Under the pieces are notes generated by a model. That model was not told the origin of the DNA. It was given only the letters and a program-made list of their open reading frames with translations, and made no database searches. Below are positions 28,015 to 37,132 of a DNA stretch of 64,000 bases, piece after piece. Source of the stretch: Bacteroidota bacterium (GTDB lineage: Bacteria; Bacteroidota; Bacteroidia; Chitinophagales; Chitinophagaceae); the NCBI GenBank assembly GCA_018266455.1, contig JAFEAJ010000001.1, positions 1 through 64,000 of the forward strand, given 5' to 3'. Position 1 is the stretch's first letter; the number at the start of each line of letters is the position of its first letter. A program made the translations under genes and the position numbers.

Positions 28015-28239
28015 ATGTTTTGGACACTCGAATTAGCCAGTTACCTTGAAGACGCACCGTGGCCTGCAACAAAAGATGAACTGATCGATTATGCCATCCG
28101 TTCTGGCGCTCCTATTGAAGTAGTAGAGAACCTGCAGGAACTTGAAGATGAAGGCGGGGAAATTTATGAGGGCATTGATGATATATGGCCAGATTATCCT
28201 TCACAGGAAGATTTCTTTTTTAATGAAGATGAATATTAA
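28015..28239 (+). CDS. DUF2795 family small acidic protein
   Basis: A 74-residue, strongly acidic protein. WPATKDELIDYAIRSGAP resembles a small helical DNA- or protein-binding domain and matches the DUF2795 pattern widespread in Bacteroidota; the tail is Asp/Glu/Phe-rich (DFFFNEDEY). The function is not established. It is monocistronic, with an excellent terminator 22 bases after the stop, which suggests high expression. Confidence 0.8.
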   Translation: MFWTLELASYLEDAPWPATKDELIDYAIRSGAPIEVVENLQELEDEGGEIYEGIDDIWPDYPSQEDFFFNEDEY

Positions 28240-28260
28240 CCAGGACTTCTTCATTAAAAT

Positions 28261-28288
28261 AAAAAGCCGCATAAATTGCGGCTTTTTT
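28261..28288 (+). terminator. Intrinsic terminator of the DUF2795 gene
   Basis: A perfect 11-bp stem (AAAAAGCCGCA / TGCGGCTTTTT) with a TAAAT loop and trailing T-run. Confidence 0.9.
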
Positions 28289-28468
28289 ATTTTCTTGGTT
28301 CACGTAATTACATTTAACATTTTTTGCGCCCGGATGAATCGGTTCGGGCAGGCATGCGCTCTTATATTGTTCGATTTCTATTCAACGCTCCATAAATAGC
28401 TGTGCACAGAAGTTGCCAATGATTATTGCTTATCGAATAAATCCAAAAAAATAACGTTCGGGATATTA

Positions 28469-29281
28469 CTATTTCTCCATCTGCTCCACAATCGAATAAG
28501 TAATCCCTGTTGTCGAGAACCCACCATCGTGAAAAAGGTTCTGCATGGTTACCATTTTAGTCAGGTCGCTGAACAGGGTAACACAATAATCAGCGCAATC
28601 ATCTGCAGAAGCGTTGCCCAGCGGGCTCATATTTTCTGCAAAATTGATGAACCCGTCAAACCCTTTGATCCCGCTGCCTGCAGTAGTTCTTGTAGGCGAT
28701 TGCGAAACGGTGTTAATGCGCACTTTTTTTCTCATGCCGTAATGGTAACCAAAACTTCTTGCCACGCTTTCCAGTAGGGCTTTGGCATCTGCCATTTCAC
28801 TATAATCTGGAAAAACCCGCTGTGCTGCAATATAAGTGAGCGCCACAACGCTGCCCGTTTCATTAATGGCATCCATATCCCAGGCGGTGCGCAATACCCG
28901 GTGCAAAGACGTTGCGGAGATATCCAATGTTTTTTGGTTGAAACCATAATCCAGCTCCGTATATTTTTTCCCTTTTCGGACATTAAGCCCCATGCCAATA
29001 GAGTGCAAAATAAAATCCACTCCGCCGTTAAAGAGTTTCATAGATTCTTCGAACAGTTTTTTGAGGTCGTCCATGTTGGTAACATCAGCCGGTACAACGG
29101 GTGCGCCTACAATTTGAGCCAGTTTGTTGATTTCGCCCATGCGCAAAGCAACAGGCGCGTTGCTTAATACAAGCTGCGCTCCTTCTTCATGACAGCGCAA
29201 GGCCGTTCTCCAAGCAATCGATTTCTCATCGAGCGCTCCGAATATGATACCCTTTTTCCCTTTCAATAAGTTGTATGACAT
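28469..29281 (-). CDS. fabI: Enoyl-[acyl-carrier-protein] reductase (NADH)
   Basis: A 270-residue FabI, the last reductive step of each fatty-acid elongation cycle and the target of triclosan-type inhibitors. It has the FabI cofactor motif (GALDEKSIAW), the catalytic Y160-x6-K167 pair in YSEMADAK, and SQSPTRTTAGSGIKGF. It lies at the end of a minus-strand run behind the small membrane protein and recN genes. Confidence 0.95.
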   Translation of the reverse strand: MSYNLLKGKKGIIFGALDEKSIAWRTALRCHEEGAQLVLSNAPVALRMGEINKLAQIVGAPVVPADVTNMDDLKKLFEESMKLFNGGVDFILHSIGMGLNVRKGKKYTELDYGFNQKTLDISATSLHRVLRTAWDMDAINETGSVVALTYIAAQRVFPDYSEMADAKALLESVARSFGYHYGMRKKVRINTVSQSPTRTTAGSGIKGFDGFINFAENMSPLGNASADDCADYCVTLFSDLTKMVTMQNLFHDGGFSTTGITYSIVEQMEK

Positions 29282-29323
29282 GATAACCGTTTTAAATTAT
29301 TGGCGTAAAAATAAGAAGTTATT

Positions 29324-29530
29324 TCAATGCAAAGGGAATAAATGGCTTATCGCCCACACCAATAAAAAAACATATATAAAAATCAAGGTAAAAGAGGAGA
29401 ACATATAAAGAAGCAGCCTGCCAATAGATTTTTTCGGGCTTAATTTCGTTTTCACGGCCTTGTTTAGGTAAAATGCAGGCAACAAAGAAACAAGGATAAT
29501 GAGCAGGATGGCCAACGAACGCAGTTTCAT
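29324..29530 (-). CDS. Small two-helix membrane protein, unknown
   Basis: A 68-residue protein with two hydrophobic segments (about 5-23 and 40-62) joined by a basic loop (KAVKTKLSPKKSIGR). I do not recognise the family. It sits 14 bases after the recN stop and 42 bases before fabI on the same strand, so it probably belongs to their transcript. A longer overlapping frame (29319-29600) lacks the clean two-helix pattern and extends into recN. Confidence 0.6.
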   Translation of the reverse strand: MKLRSLAILLIILVSLLPAFYLNKAVKTKLSPKKSIGRLLLYMFSSFTLIFIYVFLLVWAISHLFPLH

Positions 29531-29544
29531 TTCTTCTTAAATTT

Positions 29545-31197
29545 CTAATTGAGCAATTCCCTTGCGTTCTCCAATGCTGCAGCAGTAGGTTTTTCGCCAC
29601 TTAACATCTTAGCTATTGCAGTTATGCGCTCGTCTTGAGAAAGCAATCGCAGGCTTGTCTTCACTTTATCATTTTTTATTTCCTTATAAACGAAATAATG
29701 AGCATCTGCCTTGCCGGCAATTTGGGGCTGATGAGTGATGCAAATAACCTGTCTTTGTTTTGATAACTTTTTTAAAATGATGCCCACCTGTTTTGCAGCC
29801 TCCCCTGAAATACCTGTATCAATTTCATCGAATATTAAAGTGGCCAGGTCAATAGATTGCGCAACCAGCGATTTTATACAAAGCATCAGCCTGCTCAATT
29901 CCCCGCCAGATGCAACTTTCCTGACAGGTTCAAATTTATTGCTCTTGTTCGCATCAAACAGGAATTCAATGTCGTCTATCCCAAAATCATTTAACTCCGT
30001 TTGTTTGGCCTGCGCTTTCAGCCTGGCATTAGGCATTCCCACCTGTGCCAACTGTTGAGCTACTTTTTCTTCCAGGGGCTTAAGTTGCTGGTGCCTGCGC
30101 TTAGAAATAATTTCGGCCTGCTGTTTTGCCTGTTGCAACAATTTTTCTGTTTCTTTCTCTTTAGCCAGGATATTTTCGTCAATGTTAAATACGGCGTGCA
30201 ATTTTATTTCGAGGCTGTTTTTTATAGCAAGCAGTTCGTTGGTGGTTTGAGCGCCGTGTTTTTTCAACAATTTATAACCCGATGAAATACGTTCATTTAT
30301 TTCTTCAATCCTTTTGGGGTCATAATTCACCTGGTTGTTTACATGGTCAATTTCCGCAGCAATGTCCTGTAATTCTATCTGCGCAGATTGCAGCCTGCGC
30401 AGCATTTCAGGCAAAGCGGATTGATATGATGAAAAGGGCTGCAACTGGTTCACAAACGTTTTCAAATGCTGGACTATTGGCTGTTCCGATTCTACCAGCC
30501 CATAATAAGCGCCCGATAATGCATTCTTGATGTCTTCTGAACTGTTCAGCAATTTCAGTTCGTTGTCCAGGCCTTCGAGCTCATTTTCTTTCAACCCCAT
30601 TTCATGCAATTCATCGAAAAGAAATTTATTATAGTCAAACTCCTTGTTGAACTGCGCTTTTTGTTCCTTTAATGCCAACAATTCTTTCTTAGATAAAGAA
30701 AGCTTTTTGAACATCACCTGGTATTCATTGAGCAAATCAGCATTTGCAGCAAGTACATCAACTACTGCTCTTTGAAAACCTGATTCGCTAAGCTCAAGCG
30801 TATCGAACTGTTGATGCAGGTCGACCAGCATGCTGCTCAATTCCCTTAACTGCAAGAGGTTAACAGGTGTATCATTCACAAATGCCCTCGACTTGCCATT
30901 AGCAGCAATCTCTCTTCTTATCACCAGTTCATCGCCTGCGTCAAGGTCGTTTTCTTTTAAAAAGGCTTTCACTTCTTTTTTGCCATCAACCACAAAGCTC
31001 CCTTCTACAAAACATTTTTTTTCGCTGTTCATCAGCACGGTCGTGTCAGCCCTGTCTCCAAGTATCAGCGACAAAGCGCCCATCAGTATTGATTTTCCGG
31101 CACCGGTTTCACCGGTTATCACATTCAGCTTATCCGAAAACTCAATATTGATCTCGTCAATAATAGCATAATTAAATATATGAAGTTGCCTGAGCAT
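29545..31197 (-). CDS. recN: DNA repair protein RecN
   Basis: A 550-residue SMC-like ATPase recruited to DNA double-strand breaks. The N-terminal ATPase half has Walker A GETGAGKS (29-36); the middle (about 150-370) is a coiled coil rich in K, E and Q; the C-terminal half has SGGELSRLMLCIK and Walker B TLIFDEIDTGISGEAA. Length and order match the family. It follows the zinc-ribbon gene, separated by a terminator. Confidence 0.95.
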   Translation of the reverse strand: MLRQLHIFNYAIIDEINIEFSDKLNVITGETGAGKSILMGALSLILGDRADTTVLMNSEKKCFVEGSFVVDGKKEVKAFLKENDLDAGDELVIRREIAANGKSRAFVNDTPVNLLQLRELSSMLVDLHQQFDTLELSESGFQRAVVDVLAANADLLNEYQVMFKKLSLSKKELLALKEQKAQFNKEFDYNKFLFDELHEMGLKENELEGLDNELKLLNSSEDIKNALSGAYYGLVESEQPIVQHLKTFVNQLQPFSSYQSALPEMLRRLQSAQIELQDIAAEIDHVNNQVNYDPKRIEEINERISSGYKLLKKHGAQTTNELLAIKNSLEIKLHAVFNIDENILAKEKETEKLLQQAKQQAEIISKRRHQQLKPLEEKVAQQLAQVGMPNARLKAQAKQTELNDFGIDDIEFLFDANKSNKFEPVRKVASGGELSRLMLCIKSLVAQSIDLATLIFDEIDTGISGEAAKQVGIILKKLSKQRQVICITHQPQIAGKADAHYFVYKEIKNDKVKTSLRLLSQDERITAIAKMLSGEKPTAAALENARELLN

Positions 31198-31260
31198 TGG
31201 CGCAAATTAAAGAAAGAAAGCCAGAGATCGCAAACCTAAATCCCTTGATCGGGCCAAATA

Positions 31261-31288
31261 AAAAAGGCGCTGGTCAGAGCGCCTTTTT
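31261..31288 (-). terminator. Intrinsic terminator of the zinc-ribbon gene
   Basis: A perfect 11-bp stem (AAAAAGGCGCT / AGCGCCTTTTT) with a 6-base loop, 23 bases past the stop of the upstream minus-strand gene. It insulates recN. Confidence 0.9.
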
Positions 31289-31310
31289 TATTTTATCTAT
31301 TGAATAGGGC

Positions 31311-32066
31311 CTATTTCACTTCAATGGTATTATTCAGTTCGTCATCAACCAAAATGCGGCCACAGTTTTCGCAAACAATAATTTTTTTACGTTGGCGTAT
31401 CTCGCTCTGCAGTTGAGGGGGGATGGCATTAAAGCAGCCACCGCAAGCATCTCGCACAACAGGGACTACTGCCAGGCCGTTACGGTAATTCTTTCGGATA
31501 CGGTCATAAGAAGTCAATAACCTTGGCTCCACTTTTTCTCTTGCTTCTGCAGAAAGCTTATTGAAATGTTTTTCTTCTTTTTCGGTTGTGGCAATGATTT
31601 TGTCCAGTTCTTCTTTTTTGGTTTTCAGCACGCCTTCCTTTGCTCCTACATTTTTCTTTGCCTTTTCAAGCAACTGTACTTTTTCAGCAATTTCTTCATT
31701 GGCATCTTTAATATGCTTTTCAGACAGCTTCACTTCTAGTTGCTGCATTTCCATCTCTTTATTAATAGCGTCAAACTCACGGCTGTTCTTTACATTCTGG
31801 CTCTGTTTGTCGTATTTTTTGATCAACGTTTCAGATTCCTTGATCGCTTCCTTTTTCTGGTTAATAAATTCCTGGATGCCATTGATCTCTTCTTCAATAC
31901 GAGTCTGGCGTGCGTGCAGGCCCTGTATTTCATCTTCAAGGTCGCTCACTTCCATTGGGAGCTCGCCTTTCAATATTTTATATTCATCCAGTTTCGATTC
32001 AACCTTTTGAAGCGTAACCATCGAAGCCAGTTTCTCTTCAACCGAAAATTCTTTTACTTGGGGCAT
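31311..32066 (-). CDS. Coiled-coil protein with C4 zinc ribbon (CT398/DUF164-like)
   Basis: A 251-residue protein. Residues about 10-185 are one long charged coiled coil; the C-terminus is a zinc ribbon with CGGCFN and CENCGRIL supplying four cysteines. This is the architecture of the CT398/DUF164 family, whose members have been linked to nucleic-acid or secretion-related partners; the function in Bacteroidota is unproven. A 67-base gap follows the Nif3 gene, so co-transcription with it is likely. Confidence 0.82.
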   Translation of the reverse strand: MPQVKEFSVEEKLASMVTLQKVESKLDEYKILKGELPMEVSDLEDEIQGLHARQTRIEEEINGIQEFINQKKEAIKESETLIKKYDKQSQNVKNSREFDAINKEMEMQQLEVKLSEKHIKDANEEIAEKVQLLEKAKKNVGAKEGVLKTKKEELDKIIATTEKEEKHFNKLSAEAREKVEPRLLTSYDRIRKNYRNGLAVVPVVRDACGGCFNAIPPQLQSEIRQRKKIIVCENCGRILVDDELNNTIEVK

Positions 32067-32133
32067 ATTAATATTTAAGATTTATAGTGTTTCTTACAAT
32101 TCTTTATTATTGTTCAATAACCATGACCCGCAA

Positions 32134-33231
32134 CTACAGGAAATAATGCACGGGGTTGGTGATCAAGCCTGTTTTAAGGACGGCAAAGTTAGGGAATTTT
32201 TCCACCAAAATGTCATATAAGAGGTCAATCGTATATTGTTCGCTTTCATAATGGCCAATATCGGCTACTACCATACGGTCTTGAGCTTCAAAAAATTCAT
32301 GGTACCTGATATCTGAAGTAATATAAAAATCTGCCCCTGCCGCTAATGCCTTGGGAATCAGGAAACTTCCTGCGCCGCCACATATTGCAATTCTCCTGGC
32401 CTGTTTTCCGAGCAATCGCGTATGCTTAATGACAGCCAGCAAAAAGGAATGTTTTATTTTGTGAAGAAAGGCTTTTTCGTCAATAGGCCCATGCAATTCG
32501 CCTATTAGTCCTGAGCCAATACGGTTATTTGAATTAGCCAGTTCAACAATATCATACGCCACCTCTTCATAAGGATGCGCACCGATTAATGCGGCTACTA
32601 TTTGCTTTTGAAGATAAGCCGGGAAAATGGTTTCGAACCTCGCTTCATTTTCATAATGCCGTTCACCAATTTTACCCACAAAAGGGCTTGCTTGTAGCCC
32701 TGCTTTAAAACTTCCGTGGCCTTCAACAGAGAAACCGGCTTCGCTATAATCACCGATATTTCCTCCACCGGCATTGAAAATAGCGGTGCGTACTTTTTCC
32801 AAATCAGCTATCGGAACAAATGTGCACAATTTTTTAATGGTTGCCTCTTTAGGCAATAAAATTTTCCTGTTAATTAGTCCCAACTTGTCAGCAATTCTGC
32901 TGTTCACGCCGTGAAGCACATTATCAAGATTGGTGTGTATGGCATAAATCGTTATGTCATTTTTTATAGCAGCAATAACGGCTTTCTCCACATAATTTTT
33001 TCCGATGATCTTTTTGAGCCCACCGAAAATGATTGGGTGATGCACAACAACCAGGTTGCATTTCATTGAAATGGCTTCTTGTATAATTTCTTCTGTACAA
33101 TCGAGGGCAGTCAACACTCCGGTACATTCCTGCTCAGGCATTCCTGTTAACAACCCTGCGTTGTCATAGTTCTCCTGGTAAGCAGGTGGGGCAATGGTTT
33201 CAAGATGAGCGATGATGTTAGAAATTTTCAT
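32134..33231 (-). CDS. Nif3-like dinuclear metal-centre protein
   Basis: A 365-residue NIF3/YbgI-like protein carrying the inserted PII/CutA-like middle domain (about 125-230) typical of longer members. Metal-binding histidines are visible in VVVHHPIIFGG, AIHTNLDN and the C-terminal DIGHYESE. Members form hexameric toroids; a GTP cyclohydrolase- or hydrolase-like role has been suggested, but the true substrate is not settled. It probably forms a unit with the zinc-ribbon gene downstream. Confidence 0.85.
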   Translation of the reverse strand: MKISNIIAHLETIAPPAYQENYDNAGLLTGMPEQECTGVLTALDCTEEIIQEAISMKCNLVVVHHPIIFGGLKKIIGKNYVEKAVIAAIKNDITIYAIHTNLDNVLHGVNSRIADKLGLINRKILLPKEATIKKLCTFVPIADLEKVRTAIFNAGGGNIGDYSEAGFSVEGHGSFKAGLQASPFVGKIGERHYENEARFETIFPAYLQKQIVAALIGAHPYEEVAYDIVELANSNNRIGSGLIGELHGPIDEKAFLHKIKHSFLLAVIKHTRLLGKQARRIAICGGAGSFLIPKALAAGADFYITSDIRYHEFFEAQDRMVVADIGHYESEQYTIDLLYDILVEKFPNFAVLKTGLITNPVHYFL

Positions 33232-33393
33232 TGTGTGAAACAGGGTTTATTTATATGATATCCTTAGGTTGATTATTATTCCAAATTTCAGGCTTTTGCC
33301 AATAATGCTGGCAAAAATATGCTTTGGCCCTGCTGTGCCTCTTCTGCGCAATATCCCGCACCGGGCTATGCAGCCAAACTCCCGTTCAGGCAA

Positions 33394-33420
33394 TAAAAAT
33401 CCCCCCGGAAAACCAGGGGG
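33394..33420 (-). terminator. Intrinsic terminator after ftsZ (end of dcw cluster)
   Basis: CCCCC/GGGGG plus GG/CC pairs with one mismatch and an AAAA loop (33401-33420). On the minus strand it is followed by a T-rich run at 33394-33400. It lies 46 bases past the ftsZ stop and closes the cluster. Confidence 0.7.
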
Positions 33421-33466
33421 AACAAAACAACTAAAAACAAACTATGTTTACGGATATGAGTACTTG

Positions 33467-35350
33467 TTAGTCGGGTTTGTTGCCGTCTAAAAATGTGTTG
33501 ATTGTGCTGATGCTGGCTGTATTGCCTTCGCCTTTTTTTACTTCGTAGTTGCTGTAGAAATTTTCGACATTGGCGCCTGCGCTGTACAATTCCAAATTAC
33601 GGCGGATGTATGCCGGCACAGTCTCAAACTCATTGTTCGGATCGGCAGCATTGATGTTGAACGATAAGTTGCGCAACTTATTGATCCGTTCTGCTGCGCG
33701 CCGTTTCTGCTCTTCCTCCTTGTCCTGCATCGCAGGTTCCTCGGAGGGCAGATCTGTTTCCGAACCTTCATGAGCCTGATGGGCCAAAGGCGCATCCGCC
33801 GCTGGAATATCTTTAAATACCAACTGCATGTCGGGGGAAGGGTCTTCTTCCATAAACGGATTATTTGCAGTTGTACCCGAGATGGGTTCCTTCACAGGTA
33901 TGTGTTCCGGGCTGGATTGTTTCTCTGGCCGGGGTTCTTCTGCGTAAATATTTTTGGGCCTTGCAAGGTAGCCCGCTGATATTGCAGTTGCCGGCGTCCC
34001 CGGCAAAGTTTTCGCTACCAGATTCTTTTCATTATCTGTGGCTATGAGGTTTTGCGAATTTAACCATTCCACTGTCTTTTCTACTTCGTTTTTTTCCTTT
34101 TTTTTGTCCACAGTAATTTTACTATCGCCATCTTCTGCAAAGAAGATCATTGGCATGTGCTGTTCTGTTTTTTCTTCTTTTAACTTCGGCTGCAGTTCCT
34201 CCGGCAGGGCCTCCGGAGCAACAAACGCGTGTTGCTCCGGCACCGGTTTTTCTATTTGTGTAGCGAGAGGTAGCACAGGCCCTTGTTCTGTTTTTACATT
34301 TTCTTCGGGCAAGACTAAAGGCATAACGATCCTGTCTTCTTTCTTAGGTTCGGATTTCACAGTTTCAGTTTTCGGGAAGGGGTCTTTATATTCAAATCCG
34401 GTCGCAATAAGCGTGATGCCGATTTTTGCGCCAAGTGAATTATCGTATCCCAGCCCGAGTATCACATCCGTATGTTCGCCGGCACGGCTGATGAGGTGGT
34501 CCTGGATGATCTCCACTTCATCCATTGTAAATTCATGTTCGTCTTCTGCTGAGTTTATATTGATGAGTATCCATTTCGCCCCGCGGATATCGTTATCGTT
34601 CAGCAACGGAGAAGTCAGCGCTTCTTCAATGGCACGATGTGCACGGTCTTCTCCTTCAGTGGCTGCGCTTCCAAGAATAGCAACGCCCCCATTGCGCATT
34701 ACGGTGCACACATCAGCAAAGTCAACATTGATCTGGCCGGTACTGTTGATGACATCAGTAATGCATTTTGCGGCAGTGGCTAAAACATTATCCGCTTTAG
34801 CAAAAGCTTCTTTCATCTTCAGGTTGCCAAATTGATGGCGAAGCTTATCGTTGCTGATCACCAACAGGGTATCGACATATTGTTTCATGGCGTAAATGCC
34901 TTCTTCAGCCTGTAGCTGGCGCTTCTTCCCTTCATACGAAAAAGGAGTAGTGATAATACCAACCGTTAGTATGCCGAGGTCCTTACAAATTTTTGCGATG
35001 ATCGGCCCTCCGCCTGTTCCGGTACCGCCCCCCATGCCTGCAGTGATGAAGGCCATTTTTGTATTGACTTCAAGAATTTTCTTGATCTCTTCCAGGCTTT
35101 CCTCTGTAGCCTGCCTGCCGATATCAGGGTTGGCCCCGGCGCCTAAGCCCTGGGTGAGGTGCGGGCCAAGTTGTATTTTATTGGGGATCCGGCTTTGTGC
35201 AAGCGCCTGGGCATCGGTATTGCAGATGATAAAGTTCACGCCTTCGATGCTCTGGCTGTACATGTAGTTGACCGCATTGCTACCGCCCCCGCCAACACCA
35301 ATTACTTTGATGATGGATGATTTTTCTTTAGGCAAATCGAAATGAATCAT
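33467..35350 (-). CDS. ftsZ: Cell division protein FtsZ (long C-terminal form)
   Basis: A 627-residue FtsZ, the tubulin-like GTPase that forms the division ring. The tubulin signature GGGTGTGGG is at about 107-115, and a canonical two-domain core runs to about residue 325. A linker of roughly 250 residues rich in P, E, K and Q follows, far longer than in E. coli. The conserved C-terminal peptide that binds FtsA appears as PAYIRRNLEL at about 579-588, and 39 more residues follow it instead of the usual chain end. Last gene of the dcw cluster, 105 bases after ftsA. Confidence 0.95.
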   Translation of the reverse strand: MIHFDLPKEKSSIIKVIGVGGGGSNAVNYMYSQSIEGVNFIICNTDAQALAQSRIPNKIQLGPHLTQGLGAGANPDIGRQATEESLEEIKKILEVNTKMAFITAGMGGGTGTGGGPIIAKICKDLGILTVGIITTPFSYEGKKRQLQAEEGIYAMKQYVDTLLVISNDKLRHQFGNLKMKEAFAKADNVLATAAKCITDVINSTGQINVDFADVCTVMRNGGVAILGSAATEGEDRAHRAIEEALTSPLLNDNDIRGAKWILININSAEDEHEFTMDEVEIIQDHLISRAGEHTDVILGLGYDNSLGAKIGITLIATGFEYKDPFPKTETVKSEPKKEDRIVMPLVLPEENVKTEQGPVLPLATQIEKPVPEQHAFVAPEALPEELQPKLKEEKTEQHMPMIFFAEDGDSKITVDKKKEKNEVEKTVEWLNSQNLIATDNEKNLVAKTLPGTPATAISAGYLARPKNIYAEEPRPEKQSSPEHIPVKEPISGTTANNPFMEEDPSPDMQLVFKDIPAADAPLAHQAHEGSETDLPSEEPAMQDKEEEQKRRAAERINKLRNLSFNINAADPNNEFETVPAYIRRNLELYSAGANVENFYSNYEVKKGEGNTASISTINTFLDGNKPD

Positions 35351-35455
35351 TTTATGAATTTTTGGATTAGTATTTTAGGTTTTATAAATATTGAGCTATA
35401 AGTTTTGAATGAATAGCCTGCATACCTGTAAAGCATCATTCATAGCTGATTATTC

Positions 35456-36832
35456 TCAAAGCGCATGGTCTTCTTCTTCTTTGAACAAATCAATAATGCC
35501 ATCTTTGAATTTGCCCCAGAAGTCCTTAATGCTTTTCCTGCTCTTCGCTATTTTTTCTTCTTCAATGCTGTCGCCGGTAGCAGCAGGTTCTTCAACTGGT
35601 TCTGTTTTTTTCAGCCCTTCAGGCACTTCTACCTTCGTATATGCCTGTTCAAATTGTTTCCTGTTGTGCTCATAATCGCTGTACCCTTTCAGGATAAGGC
35701 CTATACAGGTTGAATACGTCGGCTTTGCCAGCTCTTCAATATGTCCTGCTGTCAAATGCTCGGTTGGGTAACCGATCCTTGCGCTCAGCCCTGTAATGTA
35801 TTCTGTTAATTGAATCAGGTGTTTCAGTTGGGAGCCGCCGCCAGTCAATACAATTCCTCCGTTCAGCATTTTGTTATCAAGCCCTACCTGTTTCAAATGG
35901 TAGGTTACAAAATCCATGATCTCATTCATTCTTGCCTGGATAATATTGGCCAGGTTTTTAACGCTGATTTCTTTTGCAGGCATGCCTCGCAATCCGGGAA
36001 TGGTAATAAATGCATTTGCTTTGGCTTCATTTGCCAATGCAGAGCCGAACTGTACTTTCATTTGCTCTGCCTGTGTTTTCAGCACACCCAGCCCGGTTTT
36101 GATATCGTTGGTAATATTCTCTCCTCCAAATGGGATGACAGCCGTGTGTTTCAAGATGCCTTCATAAAAAACAGCAAGATCGGTAGTGCCACCACCAATA
36201 TCTACAATCGCAACGCCTGCCTCAAGGTCTTCCTGCCCCATTACTGCAGCAGCCGATGCAAGCGGCTGGAGCACGAGGTCTTTTGTGCACAGGCCGCTTT
36301 TTTCTACTGCGCGGTTAATATTCCTGATCGCATTTTTATCGCCCGTGATAATATGGAAATTTGCTCCCACTTTTACGCCCCCGTAACCAATGGGGTTAGG
36401 GATATTTTGAAAGTTGTCAACAGTAAATTCCTGCGGGATAACATCAATAATCTGGTCGCCAGCAGGAATATAGGTCTTGTATTGGTCGGCGACCAACTGA
36501 TCAATCTCTCTTTGCGTGATCTCATCTTCAGTTTGCTGGCGCACAATATCGCCGCGGGTCTGCAGGCTTTTGATGTGGTGGCCAGCAATACCAACATACA
36601 CTTCACTGATCGAAAGGTTTGGGTTGGATGCATAGCAATTATCAAGCGCCATTTTAATGGCCTTGATGGTTTCATCAATATTCAGCACCTGCCCGTGTTT
36701 TACCCCGTTTGAGTTGGCACGGCCAAACCCGAGGATTTCGAGTTTGCCAAATTCATTCTTGCGCCCGGCAATGGCAGCAATCTTGGTTGTCCCGATGTCG
36801 AGACCAACAATAATGGGTTGTTCCTGGTTCAT
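35456..36832 (-). CDS. ftsA: Cell division protein FtsA
   Basis: A 458-residue actin-like protein that tethers FtsZ filaments to the membrane. The phosphate loops are VGLDIGTTKIAAIAG at the N-terminus and VDIGGGTTDLAVF in the middle, and the 1C domain lies between. The C-terminal helix KDFWGKFKDGIIDLFKEE is amphipathic, fitting the membrane-targeting helix. It lies directly upstream of ftsZ, but 300 bases separate it from ftsQ. Confidence 0.95.
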   Translation of the reverse strand: MNQEQPIIVGLDIGTTKIAAIAGRKNEFGKLEILGFGRANSNGVKHGQVLNIDETIKAIKMALDNCYASNPNLSISEVYVGIAGHHIKSLQTRGDIVRQQTEDEITQREIDQLVADQYKTYIPAGDQIIDVIPQEFTVDNFQNIPNPIGYGGVKVGANFHIITGDKNAIRNINRAVEKSGLCTKDLVLQPLASAAAVMGQEDLEAGVAIVDIGGGTTDLAVFYEGILKHTAVIPFGGENITNDIKTGLGVLKTQAEQMKVQFGSALANEAKANAFITIPGLRGMPAKEISVKNLANIIQARMNEIMDFVTYHLKQVGLDNKMLNGGIVLTGGGSQLKHLIQLTEYITGLSARIGYPTEHLTAGHIEELAKPTYSTCIGLILKGYSDYEHNRKQFEQAYTKVEVPEGLKKTEPVEEPAATGDSIEEEKIAKSRKSIKDFWGKFKDGIIDLFKEEEDHAL

Positions 36833-37132
36833 AGTTTATTTGTTTTTGTTGTTTTATGGTGATTGATATCTGTTCCTCAACTTGAAAATTGCTCTATTGA
36901 TGAATCAAATCAGTTTTGCAACCAGCTTTTGTTCCCTGATCGTCACCGTTGTGCTACTCCCTTGTACGGTTAGTACCTTATTCATCTTTAGGTTCACACT
37001 CAGCAACACCCTGATGACCCCACAACAATTCTTGTTTCCCGCTTAATAGCAGCGATAGCCGAAAAGTCATGATAACTTATCATTCATTGTTCCATGTTCA
37101 TTAGCCATCTCTCTCCTTCTTCTGCACATCGC
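36833..37132. other. 300-base gap between ftsQ and ftsA
   Basis: This is a long spacer for a dcw cluster. Only short frames exist on the minus strand (13 and 26 codons). A 15-bp palindrome is at 37069-37083. It may hold a secondary promoter for ftsA-ftsZ, but I see no clear box. Confidence 0.4.
37069..37083. repeat. 15-bp palindrome in the ftsQ-ftsA gap
   Basis: ATGATAA-C-TTATCAT, perfect around a single central C, about 50 bases after the ftsQ stop. Possible operator or repeat element. Confidence 0.35.

Noticed and set aside
29319..29600. A 93-codon minus-strand frame overlapping the small membrane protein gene
   Set aside because: It runs into the recN 3' end and lacks the clean two-helix pattern of the 68-residue frame, which also has the better spacing to its neighbours.
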